The notes under the pieces are model-generated. The model was not told where the DNA came from, ran no database searches, and was given only the letters and a program-made list of their open reading frames with translations. A DNA stretch of 64,000 nucleotides from Georgenia_B sunbinii (GTDB taxonomy: Bacteria > Actinomycetota > Actinomycetes > Actinomycetales > Actinomycetaceae), in the NCBI RefSeq assembly GCF_036421855.1, contig NZ_JAZGOK010000005.1. One strand, given 5' to 3'. The translations under genes were made by a program, and so were the position numbers. Below are positions 1 to 8,468 of this stretch, in pieces. Within the stretch, counting starts at the first letter, position 1. Each line of letters opens with the position of its first letter.

Positions 1-673
1 CGCCGGTGCCGTCGGAGTCCACCTCGCAGGGCCGCCACGCGCTGCCGGTCCACGCCTCCCACTCCACCGGGGGGTAGCGCGGGTCGACGCCGACGCCCTG
101 GACCTCGCTGTCGAACCGCAGCACGACGACGCACGACGCCGCGGCGTCGTCGAGCCCGAGCAGGAGGACGTCGTCGGGCGCTGGCGGGGTGGTGAAGACC
201 GCGAAGCGGTCGGCCGAGCGGAGGTCCTCGACGTGGTCGACGGCGTCGCCGTCGGCGGCCTGGGTCAGCACGTGCGCCAGCGAGCGGGGCGGCACGCGCA
301 GCTCCGCGGTGGTGAGGAAGGCGACGAGGTCCTCGGTGTCGGTCCGCGGGGTGGCGGCCTCGGACTGCACCGGGACGACGACGGTCTCGTCCTGCGGCGC
401 GGAGAGCCAGTAGGTGAGGTCGACCGCGGCGGCGGTGGGCGGGTGCAGGGTCATGCCGAGCAGGTCGAGGAAGGTGACGTACAGCTTGTCCGGCACCCGG
501 TTGAGCCGGTAGGACAGCTCGTCGACCATGAACGCGAAGGTCTCCACGAGGGTGACGCCGGGATCGGAGACGTTGTGGTCGCTCCACTCCGGGCAGGTCG
601 CCTGGATACGGCGCTTGGCGTCGTCGACGAGCTGCTGGAAGCGGCGGTCGTCGAGGTCCGGGGCGGGAAGCAT
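1..673 (-). CDS. CIS baseplate J-like protein (partial, 3' end outside window)
   Basis: Only the first 224 codons are present; the gene runs off the left edge. The N-terminus (MLPAPDLDDRRFQQLVDDAK, then IQATCPEWSDHNVSDPG and a TLVETFAFMVDELSYRLN segment at about residues 40-60) is the start typical of the 'putative baseplate assembly protein' family of contractile injection systems (Afp11/Pvc11, gp6/J-like), which forms the baseplate wedge together with the gp25 protein encoded just upstream. The ATG at 671-673 is preferred because AGGAAGG lies about 9 nt before it; a GTG at 677-679 would instead overlap the gp25 stop. Spacing to gp25 is 2 nt, so the two are surely cotranscribed. Full-length family members are several hundred residues, so most of the protein is missing here. 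Confidence 0.85.
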   Translation of the reverse strand, partial: MLPAPDLDDRRFQQLVDDAKRRIQATCPEWSDHNVSDPGVTLVETFAFMVDELSYRLNRVPDKLYVTFLDLLGMTLHPPTAAAVDLTYWLSAPQDETVVVPVQSEAATPRTDTEDLVAFLTTAELRVPPRSLAHVLTQAADGDAVDHVEDLRSADRFAVFTTPPAPDDVLLLGLDDAAASCVVVLRFDSEVQGVGVDPRYPPVEWEAWTGSAWRPCEVDSDGTG

Positions 674-675
674 GG

Positions 676-1083
676 TCACTGACCTTCCTCGTGCTGGGGG
701 ATGACGTAGAACGGGAAGACGAGGTTGCGGGGATCGTTGGTGCCACGCACCGAGTAGCTGATGTCGATGTACAGCACGCCGTCGTCGACGGCGTCGAACC
801 GCACCGACACCCCGGACAGCTCCACCCGCGGCTCCCAGCGCTCGAGCGCCACCCGCACGGCGTAGGCGATGTCGCCGGCGGTCGACGCGTCCGCCGGGGC
901 GAACACGTAGTCGTGGACCGAGCAGCCGAACTCCGGGCGCATCGGCCGCTCCCCCGGCGAGGTGGCGAGGATGAGCCGGATGCTCTCCTCGATCTCCCGC
1001 TGGTCGGAGACGAGCGCGATCCGGCCGGTGGCGTCGGTGCGCAGCGGGAACGCCCAGCCGGTGCCGATGAACTCCTGCCCCAT
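676..1083 (-). CDS. gp25-like baseplate wedge protein (GPW_gp25)
   Basis: A 135-residue protein of the GPW/gp25 family, the baseplate wedge that nucleates sheath polymerisation in contractile tails, type VI secretion and eCIS (Afp9/Pvc9). The family hallmark is visible at about residues 38-55 as LATSPGERPMRPEFG, containing the E-P/M-R core motif. Length is as expected for the family. It lies 15 nt after the VgrG-type spike gene and 2 nt before the J-like baseplate gene, the canonical order spike, gp25, J. The start is the ATG at 1081-1083, preceded by a GGGAGGGGCGAC Shine-Dalgarno region. Confidence 0.93.
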   Translation of the reverse strand: MGQEFIGTGWAFPLRTDATGRIALVSDQREIEESIRLILATSPGERPMRPEFGCSVHDYVFAPADASTAGDIAYAVRVALERWEPRVELSGVSVRFDAVDDGVLYIDISYSVRGTNDPRNLVFPFYVIPQHEEGQ

Positions 1084-1098
1084 GTCGCCCCTCCCGTC

Positions 1099-2943
1099 CT
1101 AGTTGATCTTGACCATGGCGCCGCGGACGGTGGTGATGCCGCTGGCGGCGAGCTCCGCGGTCGCCTGGCCGTTGATCTTCACCGTCGCCGCCTTGACCTC
1201 GGCAGTGGCCTGCCCCTCGGCGACGACCTGCGCGCCCTTGACGCTCGCCTTGGCCGTCGCCTCGATGGAGACGTTCACCGCCTTGACGGAGAAGTCGCCG
1301 GTGCTGGTCGACATCGAGATGTTCTGCTTGCCGGTGACGGTGATGTTCTGCTCCGCGGTGACGTCGAGCGGCCCTTGCGAGACCAGCACGATGCCCTTCG
1401 ACCCGGTCTGGGTGAGCGTCAGGTGCTGCGCGCCGTTGTTGGTGGCGACGGTGAGGGTGTCCTGCTGGCCGTCCTCGATGAACTCCAGCACCATGCCGTT
1501 GCGCGAGGTGAACGCCCGTCGTTTCACGGTGCCGTCGCTGTTCACGTGGGCGGCCCAGCCCTTGCCGGCCTTGTCGAGGCCGTTGTACAGCCCGCCGAGG
1601 ACGTACGGCTCGTCGAACGAGCCCTGGCCGAAGGCGACGAGCACCTCGTCGTTCACCTCGGGCAACCAGGACGTGCCCCGCCCGTTGCCGGCGCCCAGCT
1701 GCACCGGCCGGGCCCACCAGCTCTCGTACTCGTCGGAGAACACCGGGAACTTGACCTTGACCCGGCCCAGCCCGTCGGGGTCCTTGACGTTGGTGACCAC
1801 GGCGGTGAGGACGCTGCGGTGCGGCTGGTCCGACCCGGGGCCCACGGCTCCGCCGCCGCTGATGAGGCCGTACACCGAACGGTCGGAGAAGTCGGCGGCG
1901 GTGAACGTCGTGCGGTACCCGTCGACCGGGTCGATCTCGTGACGCACCGCGGTCAGCACGTACTTGCCGGAGAACGACGGCCCGACCTCGACGACGTTGA
2001 CCGGGGTGCCGGCCCGCAGCGCCGGGTTGCCCCGCACGACGCCCTCGATCTCGGCGAAGCCGCCGGCGCGCACCGCCGCCGTGGTGACCGCCAGCTCGCG
2101 CGTCGTCGCCAGCGCGAGCGTGCTGCGCCCGACGACGTGCCCCGTGCCGCCGAGCGCGGTCGCCAGCGCGGCCGGCGTGTGCTGGATCGCGACGCTCGCG
2201 GTCCTCACCTGGCCCGGTGCGGTGGTCGCCTGCTTCTGGCCGGGGTCCCAGCCGCGCGCCTCGACCGCGGGTACCTGCCCCGAGCCGGTGACCGTCGCGC
2301 GCAGCGAGATGAGGTTCGCGCCCCCCTGGATGACCTTCGGGTCGGTCCGGGCATCGGTGCCGGAGGTCGCGGTGGCCGCCGCCGGCGGCACGTCGAAGTG
2401 GACCGTGCGCCCGGTGACCCAGGTCAGTGCCCCCACGCTGCGGGCCAGCCGACACAGGAAGTCCCAGCTGGACTCCATGCCCTTGGCGAGGTGTGCGTGC
2501 TTGGTGGTGAAGCTGCCGACCTCGCTCTGCAGGCCGGCGTCCTGCAGGATCTGCGCCACGATGTCGGAGACGGACATCGTGGCGTAGGCGGTGGCGCCGG
2601 CACCCGACTGGAGCCGGTGACGAACGTCGAGCCCGCGGATCGTGGTGAACACCCCGCGTGAGTCGATCTCCTCCTCCAGCGCGGTGATGTCGCCGTCGAT
2701 GAGCTCGACCGGGGCCCCCTGGCCGCTCTGCTGGACCGCCACCGACACCTGGCCGCCGATCTTCGCGCGGATCCCGGTGAGGACCTGGTGCTCCTGGTCG
2801 CTGAAGCGCAGCACGAACAGGCCGGGCAGGTGGACGGAGTCGTCGACGTACGCGGAGACGAGCAGGTCGCGCAGGTTCGGGGCCAGCGTGGTGCCGTCGA
2901 CCTTCACGACGACGGCGTTGGCGGTCGCCTCACCGAGCGGCAT
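1099..2943 (-). CDS. VgrG-like spike protein of contractile injection system
   Basis: A 614-residue VgrG/gpD-like spike (Afp8/Pvc8 type), the trimeric needle hub capped by PAAR. Residues about 1-370 match the gp27-like hub region (early VDGTTLAPNLRDLLVSAYVDD). An OB-fold gp5-type segment follows at about 385-475, with VTNVKDPDGLGRVKVKFP and a WLPEVNDEVLVAFGQG stretch. The C-terminal 120 residues are short alternating valine/threonine/alanine repeats (NITVTGKQNISM and similar), expected for a triple-stranded beta-helix ending in VKIN. Its start overlaps the LysM gene by 14 nt (2930-2943), indicating translational coupling. The PAAR partner is encoded at 24517-24834. No extra effector domain is visible at the C-terminus. 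Confidence 0.92.
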   Translation of the reverse strand: MPLGEATANAVVVKVDGTTLAPNLRDLLVSAYVDDSVHLPGLFVLRFSDQEHQVLTGIRAKIGGQVSVAVQQSGQGAPVELIDGDITALEEEIDSRGVFTTIRGLDVRHRLQSGAGATAYATMSVSDIVAQILQDAGLQSEVGSFTTKHAHLAKGMESSWDFLCRLARSVGALTWVTGRTVHFDVPPAAATATSGTDARTDPKVIQGGANLISLRATVTGSGQVPAVEARGWDPGQKQATTAPGQVRTASVAIQHTPAALATALGGTGHVVGRSTLALATTRELAVTTAAVRAGGFAEIEGVVRGNPALRAGTPVNVVEVGPSFSGKYVLTAVRHEIDPVDGYRTTFTAADFSDRSVYGLISGGGAVGPGSDQPHRSVLTAVVTNVKDPDGLGRVKVKFPVFSDEYESWWARPVQLGAGNGRGTSWLPEVNDEVLVAFGQGSFDEPYVLGGLYNGLDKAGKGWAAHVNSDGTVKRRAFTSRNGMVLEFIEDGQQDTLTVATNNGAQHLTLTQTGSKGIVLVSQGPLDVTAEQNITVTGKQNISMSTSTGDFSVKAVNVSIEATAKASVKGAQVVAEGQATAEVKAATVKINGQATAELAASGITTVRGAMVKIN

Positions 2944-3730
2944 GGTGCACCTCCGGCGATGGCGTCGTCGCGCGTGCGGAGCGCCGCTGGGTCATCAGCT
3001 CCTCGGCGGCCGGCAGCAAGAGCGTGCTGCCGAGCCGGATCCGGAACGGGTCGTCGATGTCGTTGGCCAGTGCGAGGTCGCGCCACATCTCCGCCTTGCC
3101 GTACTCCCGGTAGGCCAGGCCGGGCAGGGTGTCGCCCTCGGACATCACGTGGATGCGGCGCGGCACCAGCCCGCCGGAGGTCGGATTCTGTCCGGGCGGG
3201 TCCCCGGCGAGCTCCTCGAGCACGACGGTGACGACGGCCCGGATCGGCACACCGCTGCTGGTGAACAGGGAGTACTTGGCCGAGACGCTGGAGATGTAGG
3301 CGAGGAAGCCGGTGACCCCGCCCCAGCGGAACACCACCCAGGGTGGGGAGTCCCGGTTCTGGGCGTGCGAGGCGCTCGTCGGCACGCAGCAGCCGAGGAG
3401 CAGCTCGACCGTCTTGACCACGGAGTCGTTCTGGGTGTCCGAGGCGTCGAGGAACATCTCCAGGTTGAGCTTGGACGGCAGCGGGCCGTTGTACTGCGGT
3501 GGCCCGCTGCGGGTGTTGCCGGTGCCGGTGGCGCGCGCCCAGCTCGCCGACTTCCCGACGGTGAGCTCCCGGGGGTTGAACTGGAACTCGACCCGGCCGA
3601 GCGGCCCGCCGGGCTTGGCCAGCGAGCCGTCCCGGGAGGGTTCGTAGAGCTGCAGGTACGCCTTCTCGAACTTGGTGGGCGCCCCCGCGCCCGACGTCGT
3701 GGTCGCGGCGTCGAAACCGACCTTGGCCAT
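2930..3730 (-). CDS. LysM-containing CIS hub/tube adaptor protein
   Basis: A 266-residue protein of the eCIS LysM family (Afp7/Pvc7, CIS tube protein), which sits between the inner tube and the spike. Residues about 25-175 form the conserved N-terminal domain (LGRVEFQFNPRELTVGKS; later WVVFRWGGVTGFLAYISSVS). A LysM-like module is at about 191-241, with EGDTLPGLAYREYGKAEMW and ending RIRLGSTLLLP. In this family LysM is structural rather than a cell-wall anchor. The ATG at 3728-3730 is chosen because the reading frame upstream of it lies inside the tube gene. Spacing to the tube gene is 8 nt, and the 3' end overlaps the spike gene by 14 nt. Confidence 0.9.
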   Translation of the reverse strand: MAKVGFDAATTTSGAGAPTKFEKAYLQLYEPSRDGSLAKPGGPLGRVEFQFNPRELTVGKSASWARATGTGNTRSGPPQYNGPLPSKLNLEMFLDASDTQNDSVVKTVELLLGCCVPTSASHAQNRDSPPWVVFRWGGVTGFLAYISSVSAKYSLFTSSGVPIRAVVTVVLEELAGDPPGQNPTSGGLVPRRIHVMSEGDTLPGLAYREYGKAEMWRDLALANDIDDPFRIRLGSTLLLPAAEELMTQRRSARATTPSPEVHHAAR

Positions 3731-3738
3731 CGCCGTCC

Positions 3739-4182
3739 CTACCTTCCACCCGTGTCGAGGAAGCCGTGGTGGGCGATCTCGATCGTCTCGGTCAGCACCT
3801 TGGCCTGGTCCCCGGAGAGCGACGGGCCCGTCCACCGCACCGGCACCACGCCGGTGAGCTGCCACTGGGCGACGATGGCGCCGTTGGAGCTCTTCGCCTG
3901 GATGGTCGCGGTGGAGCGGGTGTAGCCCCGCGCGACGCCGGCGATCCAGCTGGCGATCTTGCTGGTGTCGGCGCCGAGCGGTCGGGTGAGCTTGATGTTG
4001 GAGTACTTGATCCGGGTGGGCAGCTGCCACACGAAGGCGTTGTTGCCACCCTCCTCGCGGGTCTCGATGACCACCTCGCAGCCCAGGCCCTCGCAGCTGC
4101 TGAACGAGCCGAGACTCTGGTCGTCGATCTTGACGACGTACTGCACCGAGATGGCCGTGTCGACCTCAGCCAGCGTGGTCAT
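3739..4182 (-). CDS. inner tube protein, gp19/Hcp-like (copy 1)
   Basis: A 147-residue member of the T4 gp19 tail-tube family, which stacks as hexamers inside the sheath. Diagnostic parts are VQYVVKIDDQSLGSFSSCEGL near the N-terminus, IKYSNIKLTRPLGADTSKIASWI in the middle, and the end PVRWTGPSLSGDQAKVLTETIEIAHHGF. It differs strongly from the second tube protein at 8468-8917; eCIS loci usually carry a bulk tube subunit and one or more initiator tube proteins at the hub. Its position next to the LysM and spike genes favours the initiator (Afp5-like) role. The ATG at 4180-4182 is 6 nt downstream of the 1216-residue gene. Confidence 0.9.
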   Translation of the reverse strand: MTTLAEVDTAISVQYVVKIDDQSLGSFSSCEGLGCEVVIETREEGGNNAFVWQLPTRIKYSNIKLTRPLGADTSKIASWIAGVARGYTRSTATIQAKSSNGAIVAQWQLTGVVPVRWTGPSLSGDQAKVLTETIEIAHHGFLDTGGR

Positions 4183-4188
4183 CGCCCC

Positions 4189-7100
4189 TCACCTCCGGTC
4201 CGTGCGTAGGCCGCGTCGTTCCCGGTCCAGCAGGATCTCGTACCGGATACGGCGCAGCAGTGGTTGGAACAGTGCGTCCGCCAGGCCCGCCAGCTCGGTG
4301 GCGTCCATCGCGGCGGCGGGACCTGCGGCGGGCGCGGCGGTCGCCGTCGCGTCCGGCGACGGCGGGACGACCTCGGTCTGGACGTCGTCGATCACCATGC
4401 CGCCGCCCTCGCCGGACTCGGTGCCCTGCTCCGCCGGTGGCGCGACGACGTCGTCGGTCGGCTCGGCCGCGGTGGGCACCACCGGCATCGTCGCGCGGCG
4501 CCGGTGGCCGGCAAGGCCCTGCCGGCGCGGCCGGGTCGAGGTGTCCACCTGGCCGACGACGAAGGCCCGCTGCACGCTGGTGGCGACCGGTGGCCACGCG
4601 GCCTCGTACCGGACGTCCGCCGGCAGCTCCACGGGTGGCGCGGCGGCGTCGAGCGCGGTCATCACCGGCCCGGGCCCCCGCCCGGCGAGGGTGTCGGCCG
4701 AGCGGGCGGGCGACCCTACGTCCCGCCGCGCGAGGACGGTGGTCGCGCCGTCGGCGAGAGTGCGGGCCAGCGGCGGGGTGGCGGCGGTGGTGGTGGCGGC
4801 GGTGGTCGGGAGCGAGGCCGTGAGCGGCACGCCCTGATGAGGCGCGCCGATGGTGCGCCAGGGCAGCGGTCGGACGCCGTTCACCACCGCCCGCGAGACG
4901 ACCGGCGCCCCCGGGCCGGTGCTCGCTGCCGGTTCCGGGTCGGCACCGCCCGCCCCGCCCGGTGCGCGCCCAGCCGCGCCGCCGGCGGCGAGATCCGCGG
5001 GCCGCGCCGGCGTCGCGAAGGTGAGCAGGGTGGTACCGGCCGGTCGCGGCTGGGGCTCGGCGGGTGGTGCCCCGGTCTCGGCCAGCCGCGAGCCCTGCGC
5101 GCCGTGGCCGACCGTGGGGGCCTCGACCGACTGGCCGGCGTCGTCGTCGGCCGCGGCGGCTGGGCTGCTCTCGGTCGCGGGCCGGACTTGCCTCTCGTTC
5201 GGGGGGCCGTCGACGGTTGGCGCCGTCGACGTCCGCTGCGCTACCGGCACGGCCCCCGCCGAGGTCGCTGCCGGCGTCGTTCCTGAGGTCGCGGCTACCG
5301 GCAGCGCCGGCGGTGCCGACCGTGGCACGGCTGACCGCGACTCGGCCGACCGTGACGTGGCCGACGCGGCGACGCGACCCACCGGGACGCCGAGGGTCGG
5401 GTCGAGACTGCCGGGCCGGGCACTGCGCTGCGCTGGGAGTGGCCGTGCCATGGGCGGTCCCGCGGACACTCCGCCGCCGCCGCTCGTCGGGCCGCTGCGC
5501 TGGCCGCTGCCGGACGGGCCGGCGCCGGCGGCGGAGCCGGCGATAGTGCCACCGAGCGTCGGCCCCGTGGCAGCCGCCGACCCACCGCCGTCGCCCGTGG
5601 CAGCGCGGGCCACCACGGGGTCGCGGCCGGCCGTCGCACCGAGCGTCTCGCGCGCGACCGGCAGGCTGGGCGTCTCGCTGCGGTACACCGGGCCGGACTC
5701 GGCGTCGGTTCCGGGCGGCACGGTCGAGAGGACCGCACCGTCATCGCCGACCGGCACGCTCCCGTCGGCAGCCGCGGCACCGGGCCCCGAGACCGAGGCG
5801 TCGGCGTCGGGGGCGGCGCCGGCGCCGGCGCCGGTCGTCGCTACCTCCCCGTCGACGACGGTGGTCGCACGCTGCACGGCCGGCCCCGCACCGGACGTCG
5901 GCGACGGGGGGCCAGATGACGTCGAGCCGGCACCGGGCGCGGTGGCAACCCCGGCCTCGTTCAGCGGCGTGGCGTCGCTCGCCGTCGCCGGGTCGGCGTC
6001 CGCGGCGGGCGACTGGGGTGTCGACGGAGACGGCGCCGCCGGTCCGGCAGCTGCGGCGACCACCGAGCCGGCAGCCGCGCGCGGGGCGGCCGGCGCCAGC
6101 GGCAGCGGTGTGCCGCCGGTGAGCACCGGGGCAGCCGACGAATCCCTACGGTCGCCCGACCGATTGCCAACACCCGACCGGTCGCCATCGCCCGACCCGT
6201 CGCCGGACCCGTCGCCGAGGACGGCCGCCGTCCGTTGCGCGGTGGCGGTGTCGCCACCGCCGGCACCGACCGCCCCAGCCTCGACCGCCGGGCCATCGCC
6301 GAGCGTGGTGCCGGCCTCGGCGGTGACTGCGCCGGTGGATGACGCCGCACCCGGGTCCGCCGTGCCACGCTGCACCACCGCCACCTCGCTCGCACCGTCG
6401 TGCGTCGAGCTCGCCGGACCCGCCGGCTCGGCGCTCATGATCGCGTCCGCGCTCCCGGTCGGGGCCGGCGCAACTGGGGCCGGCGCGACCGGGGCCGGCG
6501 CGACCGGGGGCTCGCTGAGGTCAGGACTTGCTGCGGTGGCGGCCTGCGGGTCGTGCGAGGCGGTCGCGGCGCCCGGCGGCAGCGGCATGGCCGGCGCGCG
6601 CTGGACGGACGGCGACGGCCCGGGTGACGCCACGCCCGTCGCCCGGCTGCCGTGCCGGTCACCGAGCAGCGAGGTCGCGCCCGGTGCTGCCGCCGTCGCT
6701 CCGACGTCGCCGTCGGTCGCCGTGCGCTGCATCGGCGCGTCGGAGGCGGCGACGGCGGCCGGCCGGACCCGCCCGCCCACGGGTCCGGCCCCGCCCGCTC
6801 GTTGCCCCGTGCCGGCCGAGCCGACGGCCTCGGGCGTGGTCGCGCTCGCGCGGCCCGCGGCAGCGGCGCCCGCGCCGTCCGTCGCGGCCGGCTCGGACGC
6901 TCCCGGCGCCCCGACGGGTGAGCTCGCGGCGCGCGACACCACCGGCGGTCTGGCGACCGCCGGACCTGGCGGGCTCGATGGGGCGGTGGTCGCCTCGCTG
7001 TCCTGCGGACGTCGGTCAGCGCCGCGCCGCACCGGGGTGTCGGCGCTGGTCAACGGCGCGCCGAGACCGAGCCGTCGGTGGCTCACCTCGCCGCGCTGCA

Positions 7101-7839
7101 CCGGGGGCGCCGGCGTGCGGTCCACCGGGCGGCCGGCGGGCAACGGGATCTCGACGACGGTGCTGTCGGCGTCGGCGGCGTCCGGGCTCACCCACCCCGG
7201 CCGGCGGCTGTCGGCGGCGTCGCCGATCGGTCCTGGTGATGACCATTCGGGTGCGGCGGGGACGAAGTCGGCTGCCGCGACGTCAGCCGCTTCGTCGGGC
7301 CACGACCGGTCCGCAACCTCCCGCGAGACCGAGACCGAGGCCGGGGCCGCCGCGTCGGGAGCCAGCGGCATCGCCGAGCTGTCGATGGCGTACCGCAGCA
7401 CCGGAACGCCGGGCGCCGCAGCGGCGCGGGTGAGGCTGCCGAGACGTGCTGGATCGGTCGTGCCCGGCGCCGGCGGCCGCCGCCAGCCGCCGCCGACGGC
7501 TGCCGGCGGTGCGGTGATCGGCGGTGGCACCGGCCCGGCGGCGTCGTCGCCGAGGCCACGACCGTCGCCGTCGACCACCCCGGAGTACGAGGAGGCGCTG
7601 ACGAGGTGGGACATCGTGCCGGTGAAGCCCGGCTGCTGGCCGGTGGCGGTCCAGCCGGTACCGGCACCGGTGCCGCGCAGCGTCATCTCGGTGGCGATGG
7701 TCCGCTGCAGCGGGGGGTGGAACGCCCACCCGCTCGGGCTCGGTCCAGCCGTCGTCGGCGGCCGCGTCGCCACGGGCCCGGCCCCCGGCCCGAGCCCGGC
7801 GTCGGCATCGGCCTCCCGGCGCTGCCAGGGCCATCGCAT
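4189..7839 (-). CDS. 1216-residue low-complexity CIS-locus protein with repeated QR motifs
   Basis: A very Ala/Pro/Gly/Ser/Thr-rich protein of unknown function located between DUF6760 and the tube gene. Only the ends look ordered: a basic, tryptophan-rich N-terminus (MRWPWQRREADAD) and a helical C-terminus (LADALFQPLLRRIRYEILLDRERRGLRTDRR, split here only for length) of a kind I associate with actinobacterial CIS proteins at this locus. Between them is about 1100 residues of disorder-like sequence studded with Q-R dipeptides, usually as VQR or AQR, at about residues 45, 248, 346, 371, 413, 490, 535, 656, 780, 804, 868 and 1090. Gaps of 3 nt upstream and 6 nt downstream and an ATG at 7837-7839 support translation. 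A tether or cargo-linker role is inference. The opposite strand is also open but has no gene-like context. Confidence 0.75.
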   Translation of the reverse strand: MRWPWQRREADADAGLGPGAGPVATRPPTTAGPSPSGWAFHPPLQRTIATEMTLRGTGAGTGWTATGQQPGFTGTMSHLVSASSYSGVVDGDGRGLGDDAAGPVPPPITAPPAAVGGGWRRPPAPGTTDPARLGSLTRAAAAPGVPVLRYAIDSSAMPLAPDAAAPASVSVSREVADRSWPDEAADVAAADFVPAAPEWSSPGPIGDAADSRRPGWVSPDAADADSTVVEIPLPAGRPVDRTPAPPVQRGEVSHRRLGLGAPLTSADTPVRRGADRRPQDSEATTAPSSPPGPAVARPPVVSRAASSPVGAPGASEPAATDGAGAAAAGRASATTPEAVGSAGTGQRAGGAGPVGGRVRPAAVAASDAPMQRTATDGDVGATAAAPGATSLLGDRHGSRATGVASPGPSPSVQRAPAMPLPPGAATASHDPQAATAASPDLSEPPVAPAPVAPAPVAPAPTGSADAIMSAEPAGPASSTHDGASEVAVVQRGTADPGAASSTGAVTAEAGTTLGDGPAVEAGAVGAGGGDTATAQRTAAVLGDGSGDGSGDGDRSGVGNRSGDRRDSSAAPVLTGGTPLPLAPAAPRAAAGSVVAAAAGPAAPSPSTPQSPAADADPATASDATPLNEAGVATAPGAGSTSSGPPSPTSGAGPAVQRATTVVDGEVATTGAGAGAAPDADASVSGPGAAAADGSVPVGDDGAVLSTVPPGTDAESGPVYRSETPSLPVARETLGATAGRDPVVARAATGDGGGSAAATGPTLGGTIAGSAAGAGPSGSGQRSGPTSGGGGVSAGPPMARPLPAQRSARPGSLDPTLGVPVGRVAASATSRSAESRSAVPRSAPPALPVAATSGTTPAATSAGAVPVAQRTSTAPTVDGPPNERQVRPATESSPAAAADDDAGQSVEAPTVGHGAQGSRLAETGAPPAEPQPRPAGTTLLTFATPARPADLAAGGAAGRAPGGAGGADPEPAASTGPGAPVVSRAVVNGVRPLPWRTIGAPHQGVPLTASLPTTAATTTAATPPLARTLADGATTVLARRDVGSPARSADTLAGRGPGPVMTALDAAAPPVELPADVRYEAAWPPVATSVQRAFVVGQVDTSTRPRRQGLAGHRRRATMPVVPTAAEPTDDVVAPPAEQGTESGEGGGMVIDDVQTEVVPPSPDATATAAPAAGPAAAMDATELAGLADALFQPLLRRIRYEILLDRERRGLRTDRR

Positions 7840-7842
7840 GCC

Positions 7843-8001
7843 TCAGCCCTCCTCGGACAGGCGGGTGTTGATCCGCGCGATCTCCCGGACGTACCGCAGT
7901 CGTTGGCCGTGCTCGAGGTCGAGGATGTCGTCGAGCGGCCAGTGGAAGTGATAGGCGACGTACGCGACTTCCTCGTAGATGCTCTGCGGCGCGTACGTCA
8001 C
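7843..8001 (-). CDS. DUF6760-family small CIS protein
   Basis: A 52-residue protein, essentially VTYAPQSIYEEVAYVAYHFH followed by WPLDDILDLEHGQRLRYVREI. This YxxEEVAYxAYHFHWPLDDILDLEH signature is that of DUF6760, a family of tiny proteins found next to tube and hub genes in actinobacterial contractile injection systems; its role is not established. The start is the GTG at 7999-8001, which overlaps the stop of the upstream gene in a GTGA arrangement. A longer reading from 8052 would lie wholly inside the upstream gene. The amphipathic helices and length suggest a folding helper or hub plug, which is inference. Confidence 0.82.
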   Translation of the reverse strand: MTYAPQSIYEEVAYVAYHFHWPLDDILDLEHGQRLRYVREIARINTRLSEEG

Positions 8002-8468
8002 GATTCCCCCAGGCGGCCACCCGAGATGTCGAGGGTGAACCGGTGGGAGCACTCGGGGCAGGTCACCGCCGCCCGGGTGTGCCCCTCGGCGTTGATCCGC
8101 CGGTAGAGGTCCTGGAGGAACGCGACGTCGGAGGCGAACATGTTCTCCACGACATGTCCGTCCACCGTCGGCAGCGTCCCCAGCCGGGTGATGACCCGGC
8201 CGAGGAGGACGACCGTGGTGAACGCGGCGTTCTCCTGGACCCGGGCGTCGTACAGCGGCAGCAGCTCGTCGCGGGCCGTGGCCAGCCGCATCGTGCCCGC
8301 GCGGTGGACGACGCCGTCGTTGTCGAGGAAGCCGCGGGGCAGCTCGAAGTCGAACTCGGTCCGCAACGTCTCGCGTGCGGCGTGCGGCGTCTCGTGCACG
8401 GGGCTGCCCGGTGGGGCCCCTTCGACGGCCGCCTCGGGCAGCACGGCACCGGGCAGTCCCCTACGCAT
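7998..8468 (-). CDS. CIS hub-assembly protein with C-terminal zinc-ribbon motif
   Basis: A 156-residue protein resembling the T4-type baseplate hub assembly chaperone-like proteins found between the tube and DUF6760 genes of actinobacterial CIS loci. The central part reads TEFDFELPRGFLDNDGVVHR and then MRLATARDELLPLYDARVQEN, a typical tail-assembly segment (similar to 'phage tail assembly' domains that read lysate-like LPxGy-DxxG-xxhr). Near the C-terminus CPECSHRF supplies one CxxC plus a His, half of a zinc-ribbon. The ATG at 8466-8468 shares one base with the tube stop (TGATG), so translation is coupled. Enzymatic function is not expected. Confidence 0.72.
   Translation of the reverse strand: MRRGLPGAVLPEAAVEGAPPGSPVHETPHAARETLRTEFDFELPRGFLDNDGVVHRAGTMRLATARDELLPLYDARVQENAAFTTVVLLGRVITRLGTLPTVDGHVVENMFASDVAFLQDLYRRINAEGHTRAAVTCPECSHRFTLDISGGRLGES

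Noticed and set aside
691..2661. Plus-strand 656-codon open frame opposite gp25 and the spike gene
   Set aside because: Antisense to clear CIS genes and free of motifs.
2930..4030. Longer 366-residue form of the LysM protein starting at 4030
   Set aside because: Its first 100 residues would be read out of frame through the tube gene; family homology begins at the ATG at 3730.
4850..7951. Long plus-strand open frame of 1033 codons opposite the 1216-residue protein gene
   Set aside because: It lacks a start signal and any recognisable motif. The minus-strand reading has operon spacing of 3 and 6 nt with its neighbours and conserved-looking ends. High GC makes the opposite strand open by chance.
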